A stretch of DNA of 64,000 bases from the NCBI RefSeq assembly GCF_901538355.1, contig NZ_LR593887.1, positions 5,866,920 to 5,930,919 on the forward strand, read 5' to 3'. The position numbers and the translations under genes are program-made. Positions 46,042 through 54,965 of this stretch are shown in pieces; position 1 is the stretch's first letter; every line of letters begins with the position of its first letter. The DNA comes from Tuwongella immobilis. GTDB taxonomy: Bacteria; Planctomycetota; Planctomycetia; Gemmatales; Gemmataceae. The notes beneath the pieces are model-generated. The model made no database searches. It saw only the letters and a list, made by a program, of their open reading frames with translations, and had not been told where the DNA came from.

Positions 46042-47133
46042 TCACTTCGGGTCGGCTTTGAGCAGTTCCGCGAGTGCCCATCCTAATCGCAAACCGGTCT
46101 CCATGTAAGTTTCCGCATTGTGATTGTAATGGTAGCCCTGATTTACCGGCGATTCCGAGGCTTCCCGCCACAGATCCCGCGTATCCACCGCTTTGACATT
46201 GCCCACAAATTTCGGATATTTTTGGGCATCGCCCACGGCGAGTTGCGATTCGGCGACTTTCAATCCGAGTCCTTCGCGGCCCGGATTTCCGCAGCCGGTC
46301 GCCACCACAAATTTCGCATTCGGCGCATCGAAATCCGCTCGCAGCGACTGAATCAACTTCACCAGATTTTGCTCGTATCGGCTGGCATGACCGGCGTTGC
46401 CCGTATCCTTGTGACCTTGCCAATAGACGAAACCGGCCACTTCGTAGCCTTGATCCTGATAATCCGGGAAATACTTCTTCAAATTCTTCAACACCGCTTT
46501 GGCGTGGGCGGTATCGGCATCATATTGTCGCCCCGCATACCAGGGCACCGCCTTCGGTTCGGTCCCTTCCACCCAGGTGGGTGCCACATCTTTGTAACCC
46601 GCGTACACCTTCCCATCGAAGGTGTAGCGTTCACTGCCCGGCGGCAGCAGATCCCACCCCAGACTGCGATTTCCGATGCAGGCTTTCAGAACCAACACCG
46701 GCTCATCGAATGCGTTGCCCAGCACATGCCCGATGCCTAATTCGGGACCGAAATTCCCTTTGACCGTCAACCAATCATTTTTCACATCGCTGAATCGGGC
46801 GAAATCTTTGAAATCGCCACCGCGCTGATCCATGACGTGAACAAACCGGACATCCTTGCGAGTTGTCCATTGACCGGCATCATCCACCAGAAAGCCGTAC
46901 TTGCCTTTCTCGTGGATGAAATACTCCAGCGACCCCTTGACCGTCTTCGGCCCGACTCGACCGAAACCGAGCATATTCGACTGCCCCAGCAGAATAAAGA
47001 CTTTCACTTTTTTGCTGTGATTGGCGGGCTTGCCGTCTGGGCGCGGCAATTTCGAGGCATCTTGGGCCATGGCCGTTGCGCTGCCCATCAGGACAGCCAC
47101 CATCGCCAGCAACCGGATTCCACGACGAATCAT
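46042..47133 (-). CDS. Secreted sialate O-acetylesterase-like (SASA) protein
   Basis: 363 aa from ATG 47133 with a signal peptide (IRLLAMVAVLMGSATAMAQ). The catalytic block is VKVFILLGQSNMLGFGRV, in which the GQSN serine is the nucleophile of the SGNH-like SASA/DUF303 family. VYWQGHKDTGNAGHA holds the WxQG and the later His block is YHYNHNAETYMETG. Members remove O-acetyl groups from sialic acids or plant and algal polysaccharides. Second SASA gene in this cluster. Confidence 0.9.
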   Translation of the reverse strand: MIRRGIRLLAMVAVLMGSATAMAQDASKLPRPDGKPANHSKKVKVFILLGQSNMLGFGRVGPKTVKGSLEYFIHEKGKYGFLVDDAGQWTTRKDVRFVHVMDQRGGDFKDFARFSDVKNDWLTVKGNFGPELGIGHVLGNAFDEPVLVLKACIGNRSLGWDLLPPGSERYTFDGKVYAGYKDVAPTWVEGTEPKAVPWYAGRQYDADTAHAKAVLKNLKKYFPDYQDQGYEVAGFVYWQGHKDTGNAGHASRYEQNLVKLIQSLRADFDAPNAKFVVATGCGNPGREGLGLKVAESQLAVGDAQKYPKFVGNVKAVDTRDLWREASESPVNQGYHYNHNAETYMETGLRLGWALAELLKADPK

Positions 47134-47168
47134 GCGAAAACTCCTGGTTCGATTCTCAAATCCGCCAC

Positions 47169-48794
47169 TTATTCCTGGCCCGGTCCCTGACGGGTGACGA
47201 TGGGCACATAGCCAATTTCCAATCCCTTGGGCGGCGTGACCAACACGGCCGGGTCCAAGTCTGCCAGCGTTCCCACCTTCGGCGGGGGCAGATATTCGCG
47301 GTCTTTCGTCCAGTTGCGATGCAGCATTTCCACGCGTTTCTGCATGGCTTCGCGTTCGGCATCCGTCAAATCGGCATGGCGCAGCGCGGGTTGATCGGCA
47401 AATCGATACCAGGAATAGGTAACGACGCTGCCATCGCCCAGTTTCCGCTCGAACGGACCAGCCGCGGGGCCAGGCGTTTTCCAAATGCTCTTGGCTTCCT
47501 CCGGCGTGACATACGCCCCTTGACGCGAATTGCGAACCCGCGGAAATTCCACCTTCGTCAACCCGGTTTCCGCTGGCACCTCATTGGGACGAATCGTCAC
47601 CCAAAGCGGCTTGCCGTTGCGGTCTTTGTCCAGGCGATAATATTCGGGCAACGTCACAAACGGATCGCCGCGTGTGACCGCTTCCGACGACCACTGATAG
47701 CCATACGTCCAAGAATCGAGCGCAACCGGATTCGCAAACGAATTCCACGCCAACGGCGCACGTTGCTTTTGATCCGTATCCGGTGCATAAATCCGCCAGG
47801 TCGCCCCGCCCTTGCTCTCGAACGTCTGCACCACACTGGATTCCACGTCGATGGTGCCGCTGACGGGTTTTCCGCCGTCGAACCACCCCTTGACCCCATC
47901 CCACAAAGCCGAGCGACGATACGCCGTCACACGATGGATCAGCGGTGCCCCCATCTTGCCATTCTGCGGAAAGTACGTGGGAGCGACTCGGGCATACGAA
48001 TTGCCCTTGGAATCCGTCGCCAAGTAGGCCGGCACATGCTGGGTTTCCATCTGGATCGCCTTATTCGGATCCGAAGGCCGGGTATCCAAAAATTGCCCGA
48101 TCAGATCCGGACGATCGACCGTGGGCCGCGACCAAAATTGCGGCAGAAAGAACGTCACCGGCCCCTTGAAATTGCCACTGTTGAGAAACAGCGTCCAGCA
48201 TTGATCGCCCGTGGGCACATCCTTGCCAGCCATGGTGGTCTTGGCGGTGGCCAACGGCAGGGGCAGATAGCCGTAGCCGAACAATTCTCCCGAGGTGCCC
48301 TGCTTCAAATTCAAGCCATCGGGCGGCCACAACACCCACGGGCTGAGCTGCGCAATCGCATAATGCCCCGCGGGATTCTCCCAATTTCGCCCTTTGCCCG
48401 CGCCGGGTCCGTTGGCCCATTCCACGAAGTTCAGCGCCACCCCGCCCATGATGAATTTCGGGGTTTCCGTGGCAAATCGGGTGTCGCGCCACCACCCCAA
48501 GCCGCCTTCGATGTCGGAATAGGCTTTCTGCGGTTTGGTTCCCTTGGGCTGAGCGAACATCCAGGTGCCAAACAATCCGCTTTGGAATCGCTGGCCGGGA
48601 TAATCCTTCAGCAACGGCCACGCCGCCACATACATCGAGAATCCCGCATCATACCCCGGATCGACCCGGGCATGCGGAACCAGCAGATACCCCGCCATTT
48701 CGCCCTTCTTCGGTGGCTCGGCAGCCGAACTCACCGACACCGTTTGGGCGACAATCGCCAAACCGAGCAACCGACAAAGCCATCGCTTCAACAT
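47169..48794 (-). CDS. Secreted protein of unknown family, 541 aa
   Basis: Signal peptide (LLGLAIVAQTVSVSSAAE) and a large globular domain with many tryptophans and aromatics (GLGWWRDTRFATETPKFIMG, WPPDGLNLKQGTSGELFGYG, SGNFKGPVTFFLPQFWSR). No catalytic motif I can name. It is encoded between the two SASA esterases, 30 and 35 bp from them, so it almost surely shares their transcript and pathway. A carbohydrate-binding or lyase role is conceivable, but this is guilt by association only. Confidence 0.85.
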   Translation of the reverse strand: MLKRWLCRLLGLAIVAQTVSVSSAAEPPKKGEMAGYLLVPHARVDPGYDAGFSMYVAAWPLLKDYPGQRFQSGLFGTWMFAQPKGTKPQKAYSDIEGGLGWWRDTRFATETPKFIMGGVALNFVEWANGPGAGKGRNWENPAGHYAIAQLSPWVLWPPDGLNLKQGTSGELFGYGYLPLPLATAKTTMAGKDVPTGDQCWTLFLNSGNFKGPVTFFLPQFWSRPTVDRPDLIGQFLDTRPSDPNKAIQMETQHVPAYLATDSKGNSYARVAPTYFPQNGKMGAPLIHRVTAYRRSALWDGVKGWFDGGKPVSGTIDVESSVVQTFESKGGATWRIYAPDTDQKQRAPLAWNSFANPVALDSWTYGYQWSSEAVTRGDPFVTLPEYYRLDKDRNGKPLWVTIRPNEVPAETGLTKVEFPRVRNSRQGAYVTPEEAKSIWKTPGPAAGPFERKLGDGSVVTYSWYRFADQPALRHADLTDAEREAMQKRVEMLHRNWTKDREYLPPPKVGTLADLDPAVLVTPPKGLEIGYVPIVTRQGPGQE

Positions 48795-48824
48795 TCCGAA
48801 ACCTCGTAATTGGAGTGGATTCCG

Positions 48825-49814
48825 TCACTTCGCGGGCTGTTTGGAAAGCAATTTCAGCATGGCTTGGGCCATCGATTCGCCGATGAGGTAATACGTCTCG
48901 GCATTGCTATTCCAGTGGTATCCCTGCTTGCTGGGCGATTGCTCCGCTTCTCGCCAGAACGATCGCGTTTCGACGAATGCAACCGTTCCGCGAAATTCGG
49001 GCAATTGCGCCACTGCGGCTTGGGCCTTCATCAACGCCAATGCTCGGGGATGCTTTTCTTGCGGGCCAGTCATGCCAGTTTCGGCAATGACAAATGGCAA
49101 GTCGCTGACGCCGAGATCTTTGCGGACATCGCGGATGAAATTGGCCATGTTTTTGGCGTATTCATCCACAAACGCCTGATTCACCCGATCATTCCACCCC
49201 TGATGCCAACCAAAGCCGACGATTTGATAGCCTCGCTTGCCAATTTCGGGAAATTCCTCGGACAAATTGGCCAACACCGCCTTCGATCGCTGAATCACTT
49301 CGCTGTAAAACGGGCCGACATCGCCCCCCGAGCTAGGCGGCCGGAAATCCTTGCCCAGGCTTTTTCCGCCCCAGGCCAATTTCACCAGCAGCACGGGTTC
49401 ATCAATGGCGTTGCCCACGACGGTGCCAAACCCCAATTCGGGTCCAATTTTGTCGGTTCCCGCCCCGTAGCCGACTGTGAGCTTGCCCTTGCGATCCAGA
49501 TAGTGAATCCAGACATCCTCACGGACGACCCATTTCCCGCTCGAATCGAGCAGATGCGAGAATTTCTTGGCCGATTCCGGCGATTTGGCCACATGCTCCA
49601 AACTGCCCTGCCCACCGTTGCGTTTCGGGTCCGCCGGCACCACTCCGTGCCCCTGCATGTTCGATTGACCTGCCAACACGAACACCTTCACCGGCGTGGA
49701 ATCAGCTGCTTGCTTCGCCTTGGTGCCGCGATCATCGGCGATTGCTCCACTTGCCGAAATCGCAGCGGCAGCAAGCACCATCCAGGCGGCAAACCATCTG
49801 GGAGAGATTCTCAT
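48825..49814 (-). CDS. Secreted sialate O-acetylesterase-like (SASA) protein
   Basis: 329 aa from ATG 49814 (GGAAGGAAC upstream), signal peptide ending near SGAIADD. VKVFVLAGQSNMQGHGVVPA is the SASA nucleophile block; FGWHQGWNDRVNQAF and YHWNSNAETYYLIGES supply the other conserved residues. First gene of the leftward cluster, transcribed away from the XylR-like regulator across a 133-bp gap holding inverted repeats. Confidence 0.9.
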   Translation of the reverse strand: MRISPRWFAAWMVLAAAAISASGAIADDRGTKAKQAADSTPVKVFVLAGQSNMQGHGVVPADPKRNGGQGSLEHVAKSPESAKKFSHLLDSSGKWVVREDVWIHYLDRKGKLTVGYGAGTDKIGPELGFGTVVGNAIDEPVLLVKLAWGGKSLGKDFRPPSSGGDVGPFYSEVIQRSKAVLANLSEEFPEIGKRGYQIVGFGWHQGWNDRVNQAFVDEYAKNMANFIRDVRKDLGVSDLPFVIAETGMTGPQEKHPRALALMKAQAAVAQLPEFRGTVAFVETRSFWREAEQSPSKQGYHWNSNAETYYLIGESMAQAMLKLLSKQPAK

Positions 49815-49878
49815 GGATGCGTTCCTTCCATTTGCGGTTGGCCTTCGCCAATTGCAGGGGACTGGCCCGTGCAACGTA

Positions 49879-49919
49879 TGGTTGGTAATTTAACCAGGAT
49901 TGTTTCCGAACTGCGGAAA
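49879..49919. promoter_or_regulatory. Candidate operator between SASA cluster and regulator
   Basis: Two inverted repeats stand in the divergent gap: TGGTTGGTAATTTAACCA (49879-49896, one mismatch in the arms) and TTTCCG AACTG CGGAAA (49903-49919, perfect). They lie 28 bp before the regulator ATG and 65 bp before the SASA start, a position for control of both directions by the adjacent XylR-like protein. Confidence 0.42.
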
Positions 49920-49947
49920 AAAACTAACGATTCCAGGAAACCCCGCC

Positions 49948-51123
49948 ATGGCTGCTCCACCTCGTCGAATCGCACTGATGCTGGAGTTGGAATGGCCATA
50001 CAAACGGCATTCCGAGGTATTTGCCGGAATTCAACGCTACGCAGAGAAGCAAGGCTGGGAAACCATCATTGATGAGTTCGCCCACAATACGCTGCTGCAT
50101 TCAGCACCGAACGCAACCCGTTACGATGGCATTGTTTCGCGTGCGAATCGTCTCTTGGCACGACGTGCAGCCCAGCTTGGCATTCCGGTGGTGAATGTCT
50201 GGCCCAGTTCGCCCGCCCGCGAGTTGCTGCCCGGCGTGTTTCCCGATTCCACCGCCGTGGGGCGATTGCTGGCCGAGCATCTCATCGCACGGGGCTTCCG
50301 CCGATTCGCCACCCTCACGTCCGCCACCAACATGGATAACCAACTCGAAATTCAAGAATTCACCCGAGTTGTGCAGGCGGCAGGCTTTGGATGCCAGTCC
50401 AGTTTCATCCCGCAAGATCCCGGCCGAAATGTCACCAATTGGCGAAAAACCGAGCGGCTGTTAACGCGCACCATGCAAACTTGGCAACCGCCCATGGGCG
50501 TCTACGTGGGACAAGAAGTGATTGGCCGACTCATCGTGCAGTTAATCCGTCAACATGGCTGGCGAGTCCCCGACGATATTTCGATTATCGCCGGGAAAAA
50601 TCAGGAAATCCTCTGCGAACGCCCCCGACCATCACTGACCAGCGTTGAAATTGGCTACGATCGAATCGGCTATGCCGCCGCCGAATTGCTCGACCAACTT
50701 ATGTCCGGCTTGCCCGCCCCTGCCGACCCCATTCGCATCGCGCCGCATGGATTGGTCGTCCGCGAATCGACCGACTTTTTCGCCGTCGATAACCCCATCG
50801 TCGCCGCCGCCCTGCGATTCATCGCCTCCCACAGCCACCAACGCATCGGCCCAGACGATGTCGCCCAGGCCGTTGGCACCGAGACCCGCACCCTGCAAAA
50901 TTACTTCAAAAAAGCCCTGGCCCGCCCCATCGCCACCGAAATTCGCCGCGTCCGAATCGAACGCGCCAAACGCGAACTGGCTCAGGGCGATCGCTCACTC
51001 ACGGCCATCGCCCAAAACGTCGGATTCGGAACCATTCAACGATTTTACGAAGTATTCCAACGCGAACTCGGACTCAGCCCCGGCGAATACCGAAAACAAC
51101 ACCAACTCCCCGAACGTCGGTGA
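49948..51123 (+). CDS. XylR-like transcription regulator (sugar-binding domain plus AraC HTH)
   Basis: 391 aa from ATG 49948. The first 270 residues have the LacI/GalR-type periplasmic-binding fold (RRIALMLELEWPYKRHSEVF, then GVFPDSTAVGRLLAEHLIAR, and VEIGYDRIGYAAAELLDQLM). The last 110 form an AraC-type double HTH (RIERAKRELAQGDRSLTAIA, FQRELGLSPGEYRK). This is the architecture of XylR, which senses a sugar and activates its catabolic genes. Divergent from the SASA/DUF1080 cluster, which is its likely target. The ligand is probably a sugar released by the cluster. Confidence 0.93.
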   Translation: MAAPPRRIALMLELEWPYKRHSEVFAGIQRYAEKQGWETIIDEFAHNTLLHSAPNATRYDGIVSRANRLLARRAAQLGIPVVNVWPSSPARELLPGVFPDSTAVGRLLAEHLIARGFRRFATLTSATNMDNQLEIQEFTRVVQAAGFGCQSSFIPQDPGRNVTNWRKTERLLTRTMQTWQPPMGVYVGQEVIGRLIVQLIRQHGWRVPDDISIIAGKNQEILCERPRPSLTSVEIGYDRIGYAAAELLDQLMSGLPAPADPIRIAPHGLVVRESTDFFAVDNPIVAAALRFIASHSHQRIGPDDVAQAVGTETRTLQNYFKKALARPIATEIRRVRIERAKRELAQGDRSLTAIAQNVGFGTIQRFYEVFQRELGLSPGEYRKQHQLPERR

Positions 51124-51286
51124 TGATCCCGTTCGCACGCACGGTCATTTTCTGCAAAATCTCCGCGCGAGTTGTTCGTTATCCCAGAGGATGACACAAC
51201 GCGATGCCTCACCAACGATGGAACACCTGGCCAACACAGCAGTGCTCCCCATCGTGCCACGGCATCCGCATTCCAGGGAGAAGCCC

Positions 51287-51454
51287 ATGCAGGGAAACGG
51301 CGGGTTCACGGTTCTGATGGCAATTCTGGCAGGATTGTTATGGGTCAAGTATGCGTATGATAGTTCTCCAACTTCGATTTGGCTGCCAATCTCCGTTTCA
51401 ATCACCTGCGTGGTCAGCCTGATCCTCTGGATTCTCCGCCGCCGCGACGAATAA
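51287..51454 (+). CDS. Small two-helix membrane protein, 55 aa
   Basis: ATG 51287 is preceded by GGGAG. The peptide has two hydrophobic segments (FTVLMAILAGLLWVKYAY and WLPISVSITCVVSLILWIL) and ends in RRRDE, so the C-terminus should be cytoplasmic. Small proteins of this type are often missed. No family recognised. Confidence 0.62.
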   Translation: MQGNGGFTVLMAILAGLLWVKYAYDSSPTSIWLPISVSITCVVSLILWILRRRDE

Positions 51455-51725
51455 CTCCCAGTCCGGCTCACAGGCGGAACGCCCGGGGAGCTTGTCCCAG
51501 AGTTGTTGGCACAAGACACTAGACTAAACAGATCATCGGATTATGATTTTCAGTGGGTCACGATCCCAACGAAAGGCCCAACACGGCAGCGTGGCGGTGG
51601 AAGTTTGCCGCGAGCCAACATTGGGGGTGGGTGGCCCGGAGTTCAATTGCGCGGACGCAGCCCCATCCGCTGAGAAAGGCAAGCGGGGGCTGCCAATCCA
51701 TTCTTTCTTCCATCAGGGGTTGAAG

Positions 51726-52145
51726 ATGCGATATCTCCCAGTTGCGATGGTGGCATGCGTGTTGGTCTCGTTTTCGGCATCGGTGGGATTCTGTGCCGAC
51801 GAAGATCTGCTCGTGGAAGGCTCGAATTGGTCGGGACGGCGGTTCTTTGCTCGGGACGACCCGAAGACGAATCCGGGACAGAAATGGGAATTCACGATCA
51901 TTTCGCGGGATAAGGCAGGCAATTTCACCGGAAGAATGCGACTTGCAGAAGGGAAAGACGCGCGGGATTACCGCATCAGCGGCCGAATCAACGGAAAGTC
52001 GATTCAATTCAAAACCGAAAAGAAAGGATTCTTCCAGCAATCATTTGAGGGGAAATTAGCGAGTACCGAAATTGCCTTCATCTGGGCAGGAACTACGGAT
52101 AAGGGCACCCAAGCCCGCGGTCGAGCGAAAGCCGAAGTCAAATAA
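51726..52145 (+). CDS. Small secreted protein, 139 aa
   Basis: ATG 51726 with GGGG upstream. A signal peptide (MRYLPVAMVACVLVSFSASV ending near GFCADE) leads to a small beta-rich domain (WEFTIISRDKAGNFTGRMRL, KSIQFKTEKKGFFQQSFEGK) that looks like a lipocalin-like or calycin-type barrel. No catalytic motif. Function unknown. Confidence 0.75.
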   Translation: MRYLPVAMVACVLVSFSASVGFCADEDLLVEGSNWSGRRFFARDDPKTNPGQKWEFTIISRDKAGNFTGRMRLAEGKDARDYRISGRINGKSIQFKTEKKGFFQQSFEGKLASTEIAFIWAGTTDKGTQARGRAKAEVK

Positions 52146-52288
52146 ATCAATCGCAACTGAAATGAGTGGCACGTAGCGACCCGAATCAACCCATCATTCG
52201 GCTGCGAGTCGCGTTCGGATAACGGCCCCATCCAGTCGTTGGATGGGGCGACTGGTCCCTTGTCCATCTCACGAAACGGAATGCTCCC

Positions 52289-52771
52289 ATGAATCGTCCA
52301 ACACCGCGACCGCCTGCACGACGTTGGTTCTTTCGGTTTGGATTCATCACCTGCGTGCTCCCCGTCTGTGAAGCGTTCCTCACCGCGATCCTGGAGCGGT
52401 TTTCTCTCACGGCCGGTCGCCCCATTGGTCCAATCGGTTACCTGATGAAAACCGAATTGGCCCCGTTGATCTGGGCGATGATGATTGTAGGATGTTTTTC
52501 GCTGATCCTGTGGGCGTGGCTGGTGGCACGAAGTTTTGCCCAAGATGCGGAGCAGAACGGCGGCAAACTCGCCCCCACCGCTCGATGGATTGCGGGAGTC
52601 TGCAGCGTCGCCGCCATCGGTGGAGCAATCTGGGTCTGGTGGCAAGCCGGCGATCGCTTCCGCTGGGAGGAGTGGAAATTCTTCGGCGGCTACGCCCTCG
52701 GCGGCGGCATCCTGGGACTGATCGCCTGCGTCGGCGGCGGCCGCAACCCCAAAGCCCCCCGTTTCGACTAA
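52289..52771 (+). CDS. Four-helix membrane protein, 160 aa
   Basis: Hydrophobic segments FRFGFITCVLPVCEAFLTAI, LIWAMMIVGCFSLILWAWLV, WIAGVCSVAAIGGAIWVWW and FFGGYALGGGILGLIACVGG alternate with short polar loops. GGAATG stands in a weak ribosome-site position before the ATG. No recognisable family. Last ordinary chromosomal gene before island 2. Confidence 0.72.
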   Translation: MNRPTPRPPARRWFFRFGFITCVLPVCEAFLTAILERFSLTAGRPIGPIGYLMKTELAPLIWAMMIVGCFSLILWAWLVARSFAQDAEQNGGKLAPTARWIAGVCSVAAIGGAIWVWWQAGDRFRWEEWKFFGGYALGGGILGLIACVGGGRNPKAPRFD

Positions 52772-53242
52772 CCCCCTCTCGCCCCCCATCCATTCGCCCA
52801 CCGATTTTCGCCGGTAGAGATATCGAATGGACGTTAACGAAGTCGAACGTCTCGTAAAGTCTTCAATTCGGCCACAGGTTATTGCCCTCCTCGTCGCTGT
52901 GATGATCTGGGGTTTCCCCTGCCGCAAGGCCCGCTCCAGGGCCATGAGCGTCAGACGGCCGTCCAGCAAGCGACTCAACTCCGAATCACGCACCTGTCAC
53001 GTGAAAACCTCCATGATCCCCCTCAAGTCGAATCCGTATCTTGATACCACTGGTTCAACGAAAAGGGGTGCAGTTTAGCTTTTCGATATCAGACGATGAC
53101 AGGATTCACGGTGGGCAGCATCGGAAATGCTGACATCCCTGAGGAACTGGTTTGACGAAAATTACAATGTGGTCACAGCCGATCTCGACGTCGCATGACG
53201 CTTGATCACAGATCTCGAAAACGCGATTCGAGGAATACATCC
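52772..53242. other. Non-coding entry into island 2 with toxin-tail remnant
   Basis: On the minus strand 52841-52993 reads RDSELSRLLDGRLTLMALER and ALRQGKPQIITATRRAIT without a proper gene around it, perhaps a fragment of an unrelated or transposase gene. On the plus strand 53100-53199 reads WAASEMLTSLRNWFDENYNV and VTADLDVA followed by a stop, placed just before an immunity-like gene as a toxin C-terminus would be. I see no full gene here. Confidence 0.45.
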
Positions 53243-53599
53243 ATGACACTGGAGCAATCAAAGTTCGTGAATGAATTACGCAACCTTCATTCTTCATTGG
53301 CAGAAATCATCGACCGTAGAGTATCTGAGGATGGCAGCTTCTATTGCTATAGCATCATGCATGGTATTTACGAGTTCCTACTTACCAATCCCCCCAATCG
53401 AGCGGATATTGCACGATTTCTTGCTGGTAAACTTGACCCATACCATGATGATGAAATCAGCAATCTAATCGCGATTGGATTTGTGGAATCTATCGAATCT
53501 GAATCGCAACTCAACCAGATACTTCACAACTGCGGAGAGTCGGTCGATTCGATTCGAGTCCAGTGGGCATTGTTTATGAAATCATATCCAGGCTTCTAA
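53243..53599 (+). CDS. Orphan immunity-like protein E, 118 aa
   Basis: ATG 53243 with AGGA upstream. Small, acidic, helical protein (MTLEQSKFVNELRNLHSSLA, then FYCYSIMHGIYEFLLTNPPN, then ARFLAGKLDPYHDDEISNLI). AT-rich relative to chromosomal neighbours. The presumed toxin tail ends 43 bp upstream. Family unknown to me, but length, composition and context match cytoplasmic Imm proteins. Confidence 0.68.
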   Translation: MTLEQSKFVNELRNLHSSLAEIIDRRVSEDGSFYCYSIMHGIYEFLLTNPPNRADIARFLAGKLDPYHDDEISNLIAIGFVESIESESQLNQILHNCGESVDSIRVQWALFMKSYPGF

Positions 53600-53767
53600 A
53601 TCGGTTCAGCCGACGTGCATCGATTGTTGGAGATGAACCTCCCCACGGAAACGACACGGGGATGAAGAGCATTCTGTTTCATCGAATTCCGCTGGGCTTC
53701 GGAAGCCTAATCCTCCAGCCGTATCTGGTACAATCGCCTGGATCAAGACTTGTGGCGAGGGTGAATC

Positions 53768-53992
53768 ATGTCAGGTTCGCCCACGGTGGAACAAGTACAA
53801 CGGTGGGTGGTGGAGGTCGACACCGTCAGCCAACGGATTGGTCGTCACTTCGCCCGCAGTGAGCCTCGGCACGCCATCGACTACCTGCAAGCCCTGCTCA
53901 CCGACACCGAGCGGATGAACGACTGGCAGAACGACTATGGTTGGGGGACCATTCTGTTGGTTGACTTTCAACAAGGGGAACTGCATGAGTAA
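53768..53992 (+). pseudogene. IS701-like transposase N-terminus joined to a toxin tail
   Basis: Residues 1-55 (VEQVQRWVVEVDTVSQRIGR, HFARSEPRHAIDYLQALLTD, TERMNDWQ) match the start of IS701-family transposases. The end (GTILLVDFQQGELHE and stop) does not fit the transposase; its stop overlaps the start of the next gene (ATGAGTAA), as the last residues of a toxin overlap its immunity gene. The same join is seen at 57337-57515, so a transposase fragment replaced most of a toxin once and was then copied. Confidence 0.68.
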
Positions 53993-54035
53993 TCGACCCC
54001 AAACCATTGCTTTCTCGATCGACCCCACTCAACTA
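53985..54035 (+). pseudogene. Immunity-like gene F', truncated by IS5 element
   Basis: The first 17 codons (MSNRPQTIAFSIDPTQL) parallel the intact paralogue at 57508 (MSKQPKTISFSIDPTHP). The IS5 left end begins at 54036 and the remainder of the gene is not found after the right end, so more than a simple insertion occurred. Confidence 0.75.
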
Positions 54036-54891
54036 GAGCCTATTATTGATTTATCAGTAGGATTACGATCAACTTCTGTCGATGAACACGACACGGAAAT
54101 CGTATCCGAGTGATGTTTCGGATGCGGAATGGGAATTCTTGTTGCCTTATCTGACGTTGATGCGTTGCGATGCCCCTTAGCGGTCGCACGATCTGCGTGA
54201 GGTCTTTAATGCCGTTCGTTATCTGGTGAAAACCGGTTGTCATTGGCGGATGCTGCCCCACGATTTCCCGGATTGGACCGTAGTCTATCAGAAGGTCCGA
54301 CGTTGGATCGACGCCGATGTTTTTGAGAAGATCGCTCACGATTTGCGAGTGATTCTGCGGTTGGTGAACGAACGCGATCCGCAACCTTCGGCCACAATTC
54401 TGGATGCTCGGACGTTACGTCGACTCCGGAAAGTGGTGCTCGAGCGGGGTACGATGGAGCCAAGAAAAAGAAAGGTTCCAAGGTCCACCTCGCGGTCGAT
54501 CCGCTGGGGAATCTGCTGGCGTTGAAGGGGACGGCTGCCAACGAACAGGAGCGAGAACAGGTCGCGGAATTGGCCGCCCAAGTGCAAGCGGTGACAGGTG
54601 GAACCGTGGAAATCGGTTTCGTCGATCAGGGTTATCCGGGCGAAAACGCGGCACAACACGCGAGTGCCAACGGCATCCGCTTGGAAGTCGTCAAACACAC
54701 CGAGGCCAAGAAAGGCTTCGTGCTGTTACCGCGTCGCTGGGTCGTTGAGCGAACGTTCGGCTGGCTCGGCCGATTTCGCCGCTTGGCGCGGGATTACGAA
54801 CGCCTGACCGAAACGTTAGCCGGCTGGCATTGGCTTGCCGTTGTTATGATTGCCATCAAACACATGGGACTCCAAAGTCAATAACAGGCTC
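54036..54891 (+). mobile_element. IS5-family insertion sequence, decayed
   Basis: 856 bp bounded by terminal inverted repeats: left GAGCCTATTATTGATTTA (54036-54053), right end inverse GAGCCTGTTATTGACTTT (54874-54891), 15 of 18 matching. TA precedes the left end, but GA follows the right end, so no clear target duplication remains. It interrupts an immunity-like gene. Confidence 0.87.
54082..54884 (+). pseudogene. IS5-family transposase, broken by a stop and a frameshift
   Basis: The frame starts MNTTRKSYPSDVSDAEWEFL, has TAG at 54178-54180 (where CAG, Gln, is usual), continues with HDLREVFNAVRYLVKTGCHW and ATILDARTLR, then loses one base near 54419. The next frame gives STPESGARAGYDGAKKKKGS, KVHLAVDPLGNLLALKGTAA and ends RRWVVERTFGWLGRFRRLAR with the conserved Y/R region. 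The DDE residues of an IS5 transposase are visible across the two frames. The A-rich stretch (54461-54475) lies after the shift, so programmed frameshifting does not explain it. Not active. Confidence 0.9.
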
Positions 54892-54965
54892 GATGGTGAG
54901 GCAGTGCTAGTGTTTCATAGTAGATCCATCGAGACCTGTGGTGAGAACTCTCAGTAAATGGGTTC

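Noticed and set aside
52004-52993. Minus-strand open frame of 329 aa
   Set aside because: It overlaps two better-supported plus-strand genes. Only its first ~50 residues look protein-like and may be a fragment; the rest is shadow.
54082-54884. IS5 transposase as intact with programmed frameshift
   Set aside because: The shift point lies before the A-rich tract, and there is also an in-frame TAG at 54178-54180. Two defects make decay the simpler reading.
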